From Harmothoe impar (lineage: Eukaryota > Annelida > Polychaeta > Phyllodocida > Polynoidae), in contig OX381717.1 of assembly GCA_947462335.1 (NCBI GenBank), forward strand, positions 17,165,166-17,229,165: a DNA stretch of 64,000 bases, written 5' to 3'. This document shows positions 13,301 to 24,456 of the stretch, piece after piece. The notes beneath the pieces are model-generated. The model had not been told where the DNA came from and did no database searches. It worked only from the letters and a program-made list of their open reading frames with translations. Position 1 is the stretch's first letter; each line of letters opens with the position of its first letter. The position numbers and the translations under genes are program-made.

Positions 13301-13719
13301 TAACACACCAGGAGTAATGCTATTGTAATGTAGTGAAAGACTATTTTCTTTGGGCACGTTGCCATATACCATAATTCCAGCGGACTACCCACAGCTGGTA
13401 ACTTAGCTCAGCTTTCATTTGATACCAAACATGCCTATAAAGCTATAGATACAAGGATTTTTTCATTCGAGAATGGTAATCCAATCATACTTTTCAGATC
13501 CATTTACTTAAGATGAACCTCCGTTTTGAAACAAAACAATGTGTCCCCATAGTTCAAAAGGAAATGAAATGTTTGACCCTTCACAGGGGATTATTTAATA
13601 ATGGCCACTCATCTATTCTCATAGGGATAAACGGATGCCACTGCCACTGCCACCAAAACTCTTAGAGATTTTTTATTGAACCCCCCCCCCCTCCACAACC
13701 CGACCAGTACTTCAAGTGT

Positions 13720-13806
13720 CATAATCACCCAACGTATCCCACTCACAAGTCTAGTACTGTTCTAGTATACTATGTGGTTAAGTGTGAGTGGTGAGAATGC
13801 CCCTTT
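13720..13806. repeat. Short repeat shared with 6370-6456
   Basis: Second copy, about 90 percent identical by eye over 80 bp. Confidence 0.6.
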
Positions 13807-13839
13807 AATGTCAAGGGGATCGCCCCCTATCCCTAGGCC

Positions 13840-13990
13840 AAAAAAAAGTGTGTCTCAAGTTAGCCGACTCTACCTAGCAAAAGAGGGCTGACCCTGGAAA
13901 TCTTTACCCAATTTTGAAAGTAAAATAATTAAACCTACCTACATACCCTAGATTTCTAGACAATATAACCTGAAAAGTATGGAAGCTGAG
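13840..13990. repeat. GGCC/poly(A) foldback family, half copy
   Basis: CCTAGGCCAAAAAAAAGTG then TCTACCTAGCAAAAGAGGGC. Related half copies lie near 2359-2485, 4626-4752 and 7420-7690, and a full two-ended one at 36300-36556. Confidence 0.6.
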
Positions 13991-14198
13991 GGCCACAACT
14001 ATATGAAATAAGAAATATAAAAAGATGTGTTTATCAATTTTATAAGCGATTTTTTTTGCTGTCAACATTGATTACTCAGCTGTCAAACTGTCAAGTTGAA
14101 AAAAAATTGCTGTCAATATGGAATTTTCACCTGTCAAACGGTCAACCTATGCAAACCACTTTGTGACAAGTATCTTTTAGCGTTAGTGCTCAATACAG

Positions 14199-14754
14199 AG
14201 TCCCTCCCTCCATCCCTCCCTCTTTCCCTCCCCACCTCCCTCCCTCCCTCCTTCCTGCCCTCCCTCCCTCCCTCTCACCCTCCCTCCTTCCTTCCCTCCC
14301 TTCCTCCCTCCCTCCCTCTTTCCCTCCCTCTTTCCCTCCATCCATCCCTCCCTCCTGCCCTCCTTCCCTCCCTCCTTCCCTCCCTCCCACCTTCCCTCCC
14401 TCCCTCCTTCCTTCCCTCCCTCCCGCCCTCAGTAAATGGTCATGCTTGGAGTGTGTGAGATGGGGAATGGGTGGGTAGGATTGTAGGGGAGTAGGGAAGT
14501 GAGGCATGGCATGGCATGGCAGGGCAGGGCTCCCTCCTTCCCTCCCTTCCTCCCTCCTTCCCTCTGTCCTTCCCTCCATCCCTCCCTCCCTCCGTCCTTC
14601 CTTCCTTCCTTCCTTCCTTCCGCCCTTCCTTCCTTCCCTCCCTCCCTCCCTCCCTCCCTCCCTCCTTCCCTCCCTCCCTCCCTCCCTCCCTCCCTCCCTC
14701 CCTCCCTCCTTCCTTCCTTCCTTCCTTCCTTCCTTCCTTCCTTCCCTCCTTCAA
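14199..14754. repeat. Long polypyrimidine tract (CCCT/CCTT)n
   Basis: Almost uninterrupted C/T on the plus strand over two blocks (14199-14430 and 14530-14754), separated by a short purine-rich stretch with GGCAT repeats. It has mirror-repeat character, so triplex (H-DNA) formation is plausible. Confidence 0.95.
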
Positions 14755-14756
14755 AA

Positions 14757-14831
14757 ACTTTTTACGGTGTGGCACTCATTCAAATCCCAGCGCTTGTTCA
14801 AAACCCGGCGCTTATTCAAAACCAAGCACTT
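14757..14831. repeat. Fragment of the ATAAGCGC MITE family
   Basis: TTTACGGTGTGGCACTCATT followed by three AGCGCTT(A/G)TTCAAA units, related to the element at 23612-23812. Confidence 0.55.
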
Positions 14832-14929
14832 AGATGTGATGGTATAGTACATAACTCATCCCACAAGGTGTTTAGCTTTAGTGTGCGTGTAATGTGGATA
14901 AAGAAATGTTCCTTCCTTCCTTTAACAAA

Positions 14930-15152
14930 TTAAGAGTGCATGGGGCTAAAAGATGACATTTGTCATCATGATGCAGCCCTGGCGAGTAACTCGCCAGAGC
15001 TACATTGGTGCATCATGCTGACACTTTGGGGGTGTCTCAGTCCTGTAGGGGCCGATGCTTAAATGCAGCACTGGCGAGTTACTCTCTAGGGCTGCATTCA
15101 TGCATCATGACGACCAAGGCATTAATTTACCATGCCGTCCTTATAGGGTTAA
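14930..15152 (-). repeat. Family A MITE
   Basis: Reverse orientation; ends CATGCCGTCCTTATAGGGTT. GGCGAGTAACTCGCC is intact. Confidence 0.82.
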
Positions 15153-15182
15153 CTACTTCCTGTGTCGGGTTATATTCAAACC

Positions 15183-15394
15183 TTTAAAGGTGGCATAATG
15201 CACAAAGGCATCATGCCATAGTCGTCATGAGTAACTCCCCAGGGTTCCATTCAAGCATTGTGCCAACCCTATAAAAGGCTACTATTACATTCCCAATGCA
15301 TACACAGCATCGGCGAGTTACCAGTCTGGTCTGCATTCATGCAACGTGATTACTAATGTCACTTTTCGGCGACATGCCGACCCCAAAGGGTTAA
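15183..15394 (+). repeat. Family A MITE
   Basis: Ends TTTTCGGCGACATGCCGACC then AAAGGGTTAA. Only 30 bp separate it from the previous copy. Confidence 0.75.
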
Positions 15395-15453
15395 CAATGA
15401 ACTACACTATAGTAATGCTATTACCTGTAATTGCTCCTCCCCCAATGCATTAC

Positions 15454-15696
15454 CTAACCCTTTAAGGCTGGAAGTAGCTAAGAGATGACGCACCAATGCA
15501 GCCCTGGCGATTAACTTGCTGGTGCTGCATTGGTGCAGCATGCCAACTCTTAAAGGTTAATTACATATGTGTCTCAACCCCGTAGAGTCAGCATAATGTT
15601 TCAGTGCAGCACTGGTTAGTTACTAGCGAGGGCTGCATTCAGGCATCATAACTACTAACGTCGCCTTTCAGCGACAGGCCGACCCCCAAAGGGTTA
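15454..15696 (-). repeat. Family A MITE
   Basis: TAACCCTTTAAGGCTGGAAG at the left and CGACCCCCAAAGGGTTAA at the right. Third member of a cluster. Confidence 0.8.
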
Positions 15697-16110
15697 ACAG
15701 TAGAGTATGCTAGTCATGCTACTTTACCCCCCCCCCCCACACACTATGTCACCTAACGGTTATTGTCCCTCTGACAGCTGTAGTATAAGTTTCTTGGCAA
15801 GCTTGACATGTGAGAAACAAGAACACTGTGGTAATAAAAGTCACATAAAAGTCTAGATGTGCACTCTCCTACCTTATCTAGCTCTCCTCTCTCCTACCTT
15901 ATCTAACTGTCTACTCCAGAGGCGGATCCAGGATAAGCTGGGGGGGGGGGCAAACCTGGCCAACCTGGAGGGACTATTATATTTCCCACGAGTGACATGC
16001 AGCGGCCATATTAGGGAGGTTGTGGGCATGCCCCCCCCCCTCCAAGATGTGGGTGGGGGGGGGGCCAACGGGCCTTGCCCCCCCCCCCCAAAAAAAAGAG
16101 GAAGAAGAGA

Positions 16111-16310
16111 NNNNNNNNNNNNNNNNNNNNNNNNNNNNNNNNNNNNNNNNNNNNNNNNNNNNNNNNNNNNNNNNNNNNNNNNNNNNNNNNNNNNNNNNNN
16201 NNNNNNNNNNNNNNNNNNNNNNNNNNNNNNNNNNNNNNNNNNNNNNNNNNNNNNNNNNNNNNNNNNNNNNNNNNNNNNNNNNNNNNNNNNNNNNNNNNNN
16301 NNNNNNNNNN
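16111..16310. other. Scaffold gap (200 N)
   Basis: Exactly 200 Ns, a fixed-size placeholder. The left flank is a G-run/C-run foldback (15914-16086) that begins AGAGGCGGATCCAGGAT, so assembly failed at a low-complexity hairpin. Confidence 0.99.
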
Positions 16311-16423
16311 CCATAGCCAGAGGATACCAGAAATCCTCTGTCCAAGGGACTTTGCCTTTATTTCATGTATTTTATTCTTAAAAATATGATTAATTGCATA
16401 TCTATTATCGCCTTTTATAGCGA

Positions 16424-17130
16424 ATGTAATATAAATTGGATGTTACATTCAATCTCATTGCTAATTGCTCACAATATAATTATCACCATGCGGTTAACGT
16501 ACAAGTTAATGTAATATGTAATAGTCTATTTGTTGGGGTTTTAACCATGTTTCCTGTAGTTGTCTCCAATGGTCCCTACCAGGTGTGGTGGTGATGGGTG
16601 TGGCCAGGAGGCATAGGTATCATCTAGTTTAAGTCAGGTCAACATAACTCGCTTGCTGAGAAGTACTAGTTTTTATTGCAAAGCTCATTCCCTGTATAGG
16701 AATAGTGACGTGAGAAGTTATATTTGAAGACACTCAGCCAACAGTAAACAGTATATACCTTCAATTGTAGGTGTGGTTTCCTCCTGTGTTAGCCTCAATG
16801 TTGTGCCCCCTGGGTGTGTGAGTGGGGTGTGTGGGACTGCTGGAGGTCTGCCCTTTCCCGTGGTCTCCTGGGCTCTCCCTTGAGGAGGGGTGGACAGAGG
16901 GGTTATATGTGATGATATTACATAAGTAACATAAGCTGGGTCTCCATATAGACCTGGCTGTGTATGGGGAGGGGGGTGGCTGGTCAGTGGTTGGACTGGT
17001 TTTTACCTCTGGCAGTGGGCCCTGGAGTAGGATAGAAGGTGAGGGGGGGGGGGTTGAGGGGAGTGTCTACATTTGAGGCCAACACTAATTTCTATTTGAG
17101 GCCTAAAAAGGTTGTTAGATTTCTCTAACA
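16424..17130 (-). repeat. LTR-like interspersed unit, copy 1
   Basis: About 710 bp repeated at 20927-21643. Read on the minus strand it begins TGTTAGAGAAATCTAACA, ends TATTACA and contains an AATAAA-like signal, like a solo LTR. No target duplication was recognised at either copy. Confidence 0.6.
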
Positions 17131-18240
17131 CTGCTCTGACGGACAATGAAGATCATAAGCTCCACTCTTATTCATTTTTCATGGTTGGCTGAGTGTCTTG
17201 TTCATAGTTGAATTTACATATACATACAAGTAAACAGTGAACATGTCAGATTATATTGTTTTCCCATTCCTATTTCCATTAAACCGGTTAAGCGCACATA
17301 GTTTGTCTCTTCCCTTATGTATCTCATTAGCCTTTAATTACATGCCTTTCATCTTCCGTAATCATATCTAAGTGTATATAATTCCTCTATTCCTTAACTC
17401 ATATGCCTTTAATATTACACATCTCATCTACATTAACCCTATATAAGCATATATAATTTACCTATCCTTAGCTTATATAATTGTGACAATAGACATCTTA
17501 TCTACGTTAATCCTATACAAACATATATAATTTACCTATACTTAACTTATATACCTTTAATTATACGCATCATATATACATATATCCTATCTGAACATAT
17601 ATAATTTACCTGTCCTTAACCCTTTACACCCCAAGCAATTGCATAATAGAGTGTTTCATTTCCCCAGGATTTCCCTCAGAATTTAGCTAAATTTAGTCAT
17701 TGATCACCTTTATTGTTTAACTTAATATTCATTTTCTATTCCCTTAGCTATACATCACATCAAAGATTGTATTGATTCCAAAACTGCATTTCAAAAAAGA
17801 TATCATCACGCTCTCCATCGTTGGCAAACTACCGGGAGGGTGTATGTCCCACATGTGCATGCACATGGGCGATGTACACTCTCCTGCACATTCTTTTTAC
17901 TTTACCAATGGATGACGTCATTAGCCCTTAGAGATGTAGTAGTACTTGGCCAGGACCTGTGGGTTAGCCCCGGAACCCGTGCGGTACCAGAGAATGGGAT
18001 AGGATGGTAACCTTATATTTATTCACACCAATGTTTCACCTGTAGGGACTTGTGTTCTCAAATATGATTAAAATAAGAGCCCCTATGATGCTTTTTCGAA
18101 CAATTGGAAATTTCTCTGTCTAATTTACTTGAAAATGTTGAACGTGATGCCAGATTCAAAGGGATAGAATGCCCTAAGCAGATAATTTGAAAGTTATGTG
18201 GAAACTGCACTGTGGTGATAAAACTGAGTGGCAACTATAG
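17131..18240. other. Unannotated AT-rich intergenic stretch
   Basis: About 1.1 kb with repeated CTTAACTCATAT and TATATAATTTACCTAT motifs between 17330 and 17620, suggesting a decayed roughly 75-bp tandem repeat. No gene seen. Confidence 0.5.
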
Positions 18241-18246
18241 CCATTG

Positions 18247-18606
18247 CAGGGGGCTATTACGAAACATGGCTTAAAATCATAGCGTAAAAAGAGGGTGTTA
18301 CAAAAGAAAAAAATTTATAATGTTGTTCAAGGGGCTGTTATGAACAAAATTTACATTACTGTTTTTTTCTTTTCTTTTTTTCCAGTATGGACTTTTTTTT
18401 CCATTATGGACTTCATTTTTTCATTGTGAAAAAAATGTGCAAATTTGCCTAAGTTTGCCTAAATTTGCTAACAGCTTTGATTTGACATTTACGCTATTAT
18501 TAACGTTATTTTTTAAAACACTAGCATAAATTCTTTTTTAAAAGTAAGTCATAACGTTTGAAAAAAATTACGTTCTGTAACGTAAGTTTTGTTTTAAAAC
18601 AGCCCC
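18247..18606. repeat. Small foldback with GGGGGCT ends
   Basis: GGGGGCTATTACGAAAC at the left and TTTTAAAACAGCCCCC at the right. AT-rich interior, no ORF. Confidence 0.5.
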
Positions 18607-18757
18607 CAGGATTCAAGCATTATGCCCATATACAGGACTGATACGCTCCTAAGGGGTCCACATGATACATGAACGTAGCCTCCCTAGGAATGCATTTATG
18701 TATCATCGTGACCAAGGGTATGGTGTATTAAAATTGTGCTCAACCCTGAGAGGTTTA
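18605..18757 (-). repeat. Family A MITE fragment
   Basis: Has ATTCAAGCATTATGCCC and a decayed central hairpin. Its right side meets the next copy. Confidence 0.6.
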
Positions 18758-18974
18758 ACTCTTTAAGGACAACTTAATACACTAATGCATCATGCCCTTG
18801 GTCGTCATGATGAATGGATGCAGCCCTGCTGGGTAACTCACATCGTGCCGACCATATGAGATGGAGACACTTCCAAAGGGTCAGCATGATGGCATCGGCA
18901 TGCAGGTCTCTCGCCAGGGCTGTATTGGTGTATTATGATGGCTAAAGTCATATTTTAGTGACATCCTTCCTTAA
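18758..18974 (+). repeat. Family A MITE
   Basis: TTTAACTCTTTAAGGACAAC to GACATCCTTCCTTAA. It shares its terminal TTAA with the next copy. Confidence 0.8.
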
Positions 18975-19188
18975 CCCTTTAGGGACGGTTCTTGCTAAAA
19001 GATGACATCCTGTGTCATGATGCACAAATGCAGACCCGACAAGTTACTCAGCAGTGCTACATTGGGTCATCATGCCGACCCTTAGGTAGTGTCTCAACTC
19101 CTTGGTGTCAGCATGATGCTTGAATGCAGCACTGGCAAGTTACTCAAGCACCATGACAACCAAGGGCATGATGCATCAATGTTCTTAA
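18971..19188 (-). repeat. Family A MITE
   Basis: Reverse orientation between two shared TTAA sites: TTAACCCTTTAGGGACGG at the left, CAATGTTCTTAA at the right. Confidence 0.82.
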
Positions 19189-20318
19189 CCCTTAAGGACA
19201 GCATGATATCTTAATGCATTATGCCCTTGGTTGTCATGATGCGTGAATACAGCCCTGGCGAGTAACTCGCCAGGGCTGCATTCAAGCATCATGTCTAGCC
19301 TACAGGGTTGAGACACTCCTGAAGGGTATGCATGATGCACCAATGGAGCACTGGCGAGTTACTCGCCGGGGCTGCTTTGGTGGATCATGATGACAAATGT
19401 CATCTTTTAGCGACATGCGTCCTTAAGGTGGGTCGCTACCCTTTGATTTCTTCAAATTCTAAAATCTATCAGAATAGGCCAATATTGCATAGCCAGATAC
19501 ATATATACCTTCCCTAAACTGTGTTAAAAATTTAGATTATTTTAAGCAAAATTGTGCATTTTGTAACACTTTGAATATTTGATTTAATGGTAACTGATAA
19601 TATTTCAAATTTTAAAAAAAGTGCTAGTAAATTGCAGATATTTAATATTTAGAACACTATAGATGCTATGATATTGCTCGAAATAACCAAGGGTATAAAT
19701 CAGGACAATTTTAGATATAGATTTTTACCATTTTACCCATCATGCAGTGCCATATATAATTAATTTAGTCATTTTTTGGCGTATTTTTCATTTTCAAAGG
19801 TCCAAAACCCTAAAAATATGCCCGGGACCCCCTACCAAAATTACTTCTATATGTTAGCAAATGATCTGAACTATTTTCTGAGAGAGTTCAAAAAAATTCT
19901 GTTAATACTGAATACTATTTTTAGCCAATAAGGCTACAAATAATGATGATTTCTTTGTATTCTTTCCCGAAACCCCATATTTTTACCCAGAATGCCATAG
20001 CGTAAAATTGTAAAATTATTTTTCCAGTAAAGGAGAACATATAGGCGTTTGTCATGTGATATTTTACATTTCTGCGCATAATGGTTGATATTAAAAAAAA
20101 TCATGGAAGTTTTCACATTTTTTCTCATTTTCAGAAAAAAATCAAAATACTTTAATTTTTCAAAATTCTATATCTAAAAAAGTAGTTCGGGACCCCCTAT
20201 TTTTCTTTGCATTTTCCGATTCTATATAATTTGAACTGCCTGTAAAAAAAAAATTGCGAGATTCTGTTAACTTTCAGTGATTTTGACCCAAGGGTAGCGA
20301 CCCACCTTAAAGGGTTAA
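19185..20318 (+). repeat. Family A MITE split by an 880-bp element
   Basis: Forward copy from TTAACCCTTAAGGACAGC to AAAGGGTTAA. Its right terminal repeat is cut at an internal TTAA by the element at 19427-20306. Both palindromes are almost perfect. Confidence 0.85.
19427..20306. mobile_element. 880-bp TTAA-flanked element nested in a MITE
   Basis: Inverted ends GGTGGGTCGCTACCCTT and AAGGGTAGCGACCCACC, flanked on both sides by TTAA (19423-19426 and 20307-20310), the duplication typical of piggyBac-type transposition. AT-rich interior, with CGGGACCCCCTA repeated at about 19828 and 20189. No coding capacity, hence non-autonomous. Confidence 0.85.
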
Positions 20319-20523
20319 AGGGTTAAGACACACACACAAAAATAAAAACTGTTCATGCTTCACTGGTCTCTAATACATTGCAGTGTCGGCTCGGGGTAGG
20401 TTAGGATCAGTGCAGGGTATCACACACAGGCAGACATACCAGGGCAGGTAAGGAGGGAGAAGAAAGTTAACAGTCAGTGGGGATTCTACACATTTGAGCA
20501 GCATTTGTGTTATATATACTTAT

Positions 20524-20760
20524 TTAACCGTGATGCCTCAATGTATCATGCCCTTGCTTGTCATGATGCATGAATGAAACCCTGGCGAGTAACTCGCCAG
20601 GGCTACATTCAAGCATCATGCTGACCCTACGGGGTTCAGATACCCTGAAGGGTCAGCATGATGCACCTATGCAGCACTGGTGAGTTACTCAACGCGGGTG
20701 CATTGGTGCATCATGACGACAAATGTCATCTTTTAGAGACATCCATCCTTAAAGGGTTAA
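20524..20760 (+). repeat. Family A MITE
   Basis: Near-consensus copy: CCTGGCGAGTAACTCGCCAGG palindrome arms, GACCCTACGGGG ... GAAGGGTC hairpin, ending CATCCTTAAAGGGTTAA. Confidence 0.85.
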
Positions 20761-20926
20761 CCCTTTCCCTGTTGATACTGCATATATATGCAGTACCACT
20801 GCAAAACCGACACTGCATTTTATCTTTCTTATTTTTTTGAATTTATAAAGTATTTTATTCAAAAAGTGATCTTCAAAAATACAGTACTCAATTCAAAGAT
20901 GGGATATCACACACAGATGATAGCGT

Positions 20927-21643
20927 ATGTAATATAAATTGGATGTTACATTCAATCTCATCAATAATTGCTCACAATATAATTGTCACCATGCGGTTAA
21001 CGTACAGGTTAATGTAATATGTAATAGTCTATTTGTTGGGGTTTTGACCATGTTTCCTGTAGTTGTCTCCAATGATCCCCACCAGGTGTGGTGGTGATAG
21101 GTGTGGCCAGGAGGCATAGGTATAGTCTAGTTTAAGTCAGGTCAACCTAACTCACTTGCTGAGAAGTACTAGTTTTTATTACAAAGTTCATTCCCTGTAT
21201 AGGAAAGTGGTGTGAGAAGTTATATGTGAAGACACTAAGCCAACAGTAAACAGTATATACCTTCAATTGTAGGTGTGGTTTCCAACTGTGTTAGCCTCAA
21301 TGTTGTGCCCCCTGGGTGTGTGAGTGGGGTGTGTGGGACTGCTGGAGGTCTGCCCTCTCCAGTGGTCTCCTGGGCTCTCCCTGGAGGAGGGGTGGACAGA
21401 GGGGTTATATGTGATGGTATTACATAAGTAACATAAGCTGGGTCTCCATATAGACCTGGCTGTGTATGGGGGGGGGGGGGGTGGCTGGTCAGTGGTTGGA
21501 CCAGTTTTCACCTCTGGCAGTGGGCCCATGAGTTGGATAGAAGGTGAGGGGAGGGGGGGGGGGGGGTTGAGGGGAGTGTCTACATTTGAGGCCAACACTT
21601 ATTTCGATTTGAGGCCTAAAAAGGGTGTTAGATTTCTCTAACA
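20927..21643 (-). repeat. LTR-like interspersed unit, copy 2
   Basis: About 93-95 percent identical by eye to 16424-17130, with expanded G runs at 21470 and 21555. Confidence 0.6.
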
Positions 21644-21897
21644 TTAATCAGAGAATTCTTATATCCGGCTATAATTGTTGTAGAATTAGTGGGCTTCAAT
21701 GTTTTTAACGACATCAACGTTATCCAGAGTTCCACATTAAACTTAATTGACAGATATTATCACAGGTAGTAATTATGCATGTTTATGCAGTACTGTTTTT
21801 TAGTACCCAAAAACCGATACCGCATATATGCCCGTTTTTAGTATGGCAAATTCATCTGCAATGTACCCAGTTTTCAGTAGTTGAGTGGCCCTCAAGG

Positions 21898-22075
21898 GTC
21901 AACCCTTAAAAGACTGCATAATTCCTTAATACATCTTGCTTTTGGTTGTCATGATGCATGAATGCAGGCCTGGGGAGTAACTTTTCAGGGCTGCATTCAA
22001 GCATCATGCTGACCCCACAGGGTTGAGACACACCAGAAGGGTAATGATACACCAATGCGGCCTTGGGCACCCTAG
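21898..22075 (+). repeat. Family A MITE, right end decayed
   Basis: Starts CAACCCTTAAAAGACTGC; contains CATGATGCATGAATGCAGG and the central hairpin. Confidence 0.72.
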
Positions 22076-22339
22076 CTGTCCTGTTGAATGAAATAATTCA
22101 AAAAATTAATCTTTTAGACACACTCCGTTGCTAAAGGATGAAATATAGGGTGTCTGCTCTCACTGGTTGGGCAAGCCATGTATATTTACACCTTTACATT
22201 ATATAGGTGGATATACCAGAGGCCTTATTCAATGCAATTTCGAATACCACCGGACAGAGTTTTATTTTTTACTGTTTGCGCATTTATGGGAAATATTCAT
22301 CCATCTTTGACACTCTATATTGTGCCTAAATTTTGCTTT

Positions 22340-22506
22340 CCGCTAGTGCTGCATTCAAATATCATGCCGATCCTACAAGGTTCGGACACTCCAGAAGGGT
22401 CAGCATAATGCACCAATGCAGCACCAGCGAGTTACTCACTGGGGCTGCATTGGTACATCATGACGACAAATGTCATCTTTTAGCGACATCCATCCTTAAA
22501 TAGTTG
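22340..22506 (+). repeat. Family A MITE next to EGF exon 1
   Basis: Left part missing; right part near consensus (GCGAGTTACTCACTGG, TGTCATCTTTTAGCGAC). It ends 37 bp before the exon 1 acceptor exon. Confidence 0.78.
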
Positions 22507-22543
22507 AGCACACACTTCAAGGTACTTTTTCTTTAATTTACAG

Positions 22544-22645
22544 GTTCTCGGTGGAGATAATCAAGTAAGGATGCTGCGAGTGTGGACAGTCGTGTGCCTG
22601 CTGATGTTGACGGCTCCTGACGTTCATGGAAACGGGGGAAGTTTT
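22544..22645 (+). CDS. Exon 1: 5'UTR end and signal peptide of EGF gene
   Basis: A pyrimidine-rich tract ending in ACAG at 22541-22543 is a strong splice acceptor, so a further 5'UTR exon probably lies upstream. The ATG is at 22571 and the donor GTAAGT at 22646. The 25 encoded residues are a classic signal peptide: a short basic start (MLR), a hydrophobic core (VWTVVCLLMLTA) and a likely cleavage after V-H-G. The exon ends on a codon boundary (phase 0), matching the phase-0 acceptor of the EGF exon at 39952 and no other visible exon. A family A MITE ends only about 40 bp upstream. Joining to the EGF exons is inferred from phase, order and biology. Confidence 0.72.
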
Positions 22646-23611
22646 GTAAGTACACTCCAAAGAGACATGTTATACCTGCACTGATATTCTTTGGCTCCCT
22701 ATACCAGAGGCGTAGGAAGCAAATCTTCATTTGGGGTCAGACATGGACTCACTAGTACTGTAAGTACACTGCAAAAACACATGAAATATACGTACACTGA
22801 TATTCTTTGGCTCCCTATACTACCAATCTCTCAGTCACTATAGCCTAGCTAAGACCACTCAAAACTAAATGAAACGGTTTCTCATCACCGTTCTCATCAT
22901 AAATATCAGGTTTTGATGACAAAAACTGATAAAAATGTACATAAATGGTCATATTTGGTATCAAATTAAAGCTAATAATGCCAGCCATGCAGTGGTATAG
23001 AAAGAACGTTCATTTTCTCCAATTTTATAGATGAGTTATGTTTTAGTCAATAAAAAGTGAATTTGGTAACAAACATTTTTAAATCATATACATTTTATAG
23101 TGACAGTAAAGAAAACAACAACAACAAAAACAAAAAAGCCTATGTTAGTAATATTGTCAGGTTGGTCAGGACTGACAAACTTACCATAGTCTTTGGAATT
23201 TTAAAGAGTTTTCGTCTAATTCCTTTTGAGTAAGGCATTAGTCATATGTTGCTATGCCTCGCTCATTTTGGAATAGCACTGTGTCATGCCTGACCAACGT
23301 CCCTATGGCAGTGACCTGGGACAGCCAGTTTATACTTAGGAATAGGACATTTGCATAGTCTGTGTGTCTGGGGAGACCTGACGAACCCCCTGACTTTTAG
23401 GGACTATGAACCTCTAAAGTTAGTACATCTGGTAAACGGGTCCAAAAATAATCTTAAAAATAAGTGAGGCTGTTCACAAATAACAACGTTCCTTTCTTAA
23501 CTATTCCATTCCCCCTAATTCCCTACCATTTTGCTAACATTTAAATTTATTGCCCAACATAGGGTCCTTTTTAAAATAAAATAGTGACAATTTCATTCTG
23601 CCCATCGAAAG

Positions 23612-23812
23612 TACCGTAGTGGCTTGAATAAGCGCAGGGGTCTCAAATAAGCGAAGGTCTTGAATAAGCGCAGGGTTAATGATGGTATTGAAATGGAAAC
23701 TTAGGCAGTTTTTGTATCTTGAATAAGCACAGGTCTTGTATATTAAAGCGCAGGGTAAATGGTACCATTGAAATTGATAAGCGCAGGTGCGCTTATTCAA
23801 GCCACTACGGTA
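23612..23812. repeat. Mariner-like MITE with TA ends
   Basis: Inverted ends CCGTAGTGGCTTGAATAAG and complement flanked by TA, 201 bp, with internal ATAAGCGCAGG repeats. Lies in intron 1 of the EGF gene, just left of E1. Confidence 0.75.
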
Positions 23813-23901
23813 TACTGTAAATACTACGGTTGGGTCCAATTTGACCAGCCTGCTGAGCTATTACTGCACATGGATACCATCTTCATGTCCCCTGAAACTA
23901 T

Positions 23902-24441
23902 TGTAGTTGGTCTCTTACTACGTATGTAACACTTGAGTACAAAAACCAGACAAGGTAAATTAGACTGTAATATATGGCGACTTTATTATAGGAAACTCTT
24001 GGTGTATTATAGTACCAGGTATAACCATCGGCTATACAAGAACAGTAATAGATATATAATACAGTAGGCAACCCTATAGCATAGAGTTAAGCCCGTGAGC
24101 ACAGGGTGGTCATGTCACGACAGTCCCAAACCTGACTGACTTCCAATGGGGAAGTAGCCGTCTTATATACAGCGCTGCGTAGCCACGTGACCGTACTAGC
24201 AGCGCCACCTGTTAGGTTTAGTTATGTAAAATGATTATGTAACAACTACCGACGGTAACCGAAGGTGGTACCGGTACACTACCGTATAGATAACCGAACT
24301 AGAGGAGTCAGTGTATGTAACGAACCGACGACACTAGTTATATGAATAAAACAGTTATTAAACACAATAGAACCGTGTTACATCTTATAACATACAATAG
24401 ATATACAATGATAACGTTAGACTTATAGTCAACCCGTTACA
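23902..24441 (-). repeat. E1 3' LTR
   Basis: The matching 540-bp downstream LTR. Its minus-strand TATA-like sequence is near 24163-24169 and AATAAA near 23982-23987, giving a plausible U3-R-U5 layout. It is preceded on the minus strand by a purine-rich tract. Confidence 0.93.
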
Positions 24442-24456
24442 CTACCCCCCATAAGA
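24442..24456 (-). promoter_or_regulatory. E1 polypurine tract
   Basis: On the minus strand, TTATGGGGGGTAG abuts the start of the 3' LTR. This is the usual site of plus-strand priming in LTR retroelements, and it matches the tract of E2 (GGGGGGGTAG). Confidence 0.75.

Noticed and set aside
14096..14933. Long ORFs rich in Pro-Ser-Leu or Glu-Gly-Arg
   Set aside because: They translate the CCCT/CCTT microsatellite in several frames on both strands.
15857..16389. ORFs of 98-174 aa across the N block
   Set aside because: The bulk is unknown bases; the remainder is G/C-run repeat.
22646..22820. Additional EGF-gene exon near 22740
   Set aside because: The second GTAAGTACACT belongs to a duplicated intron segment; no acceptor-bounded open frame with cysteines precedes it.
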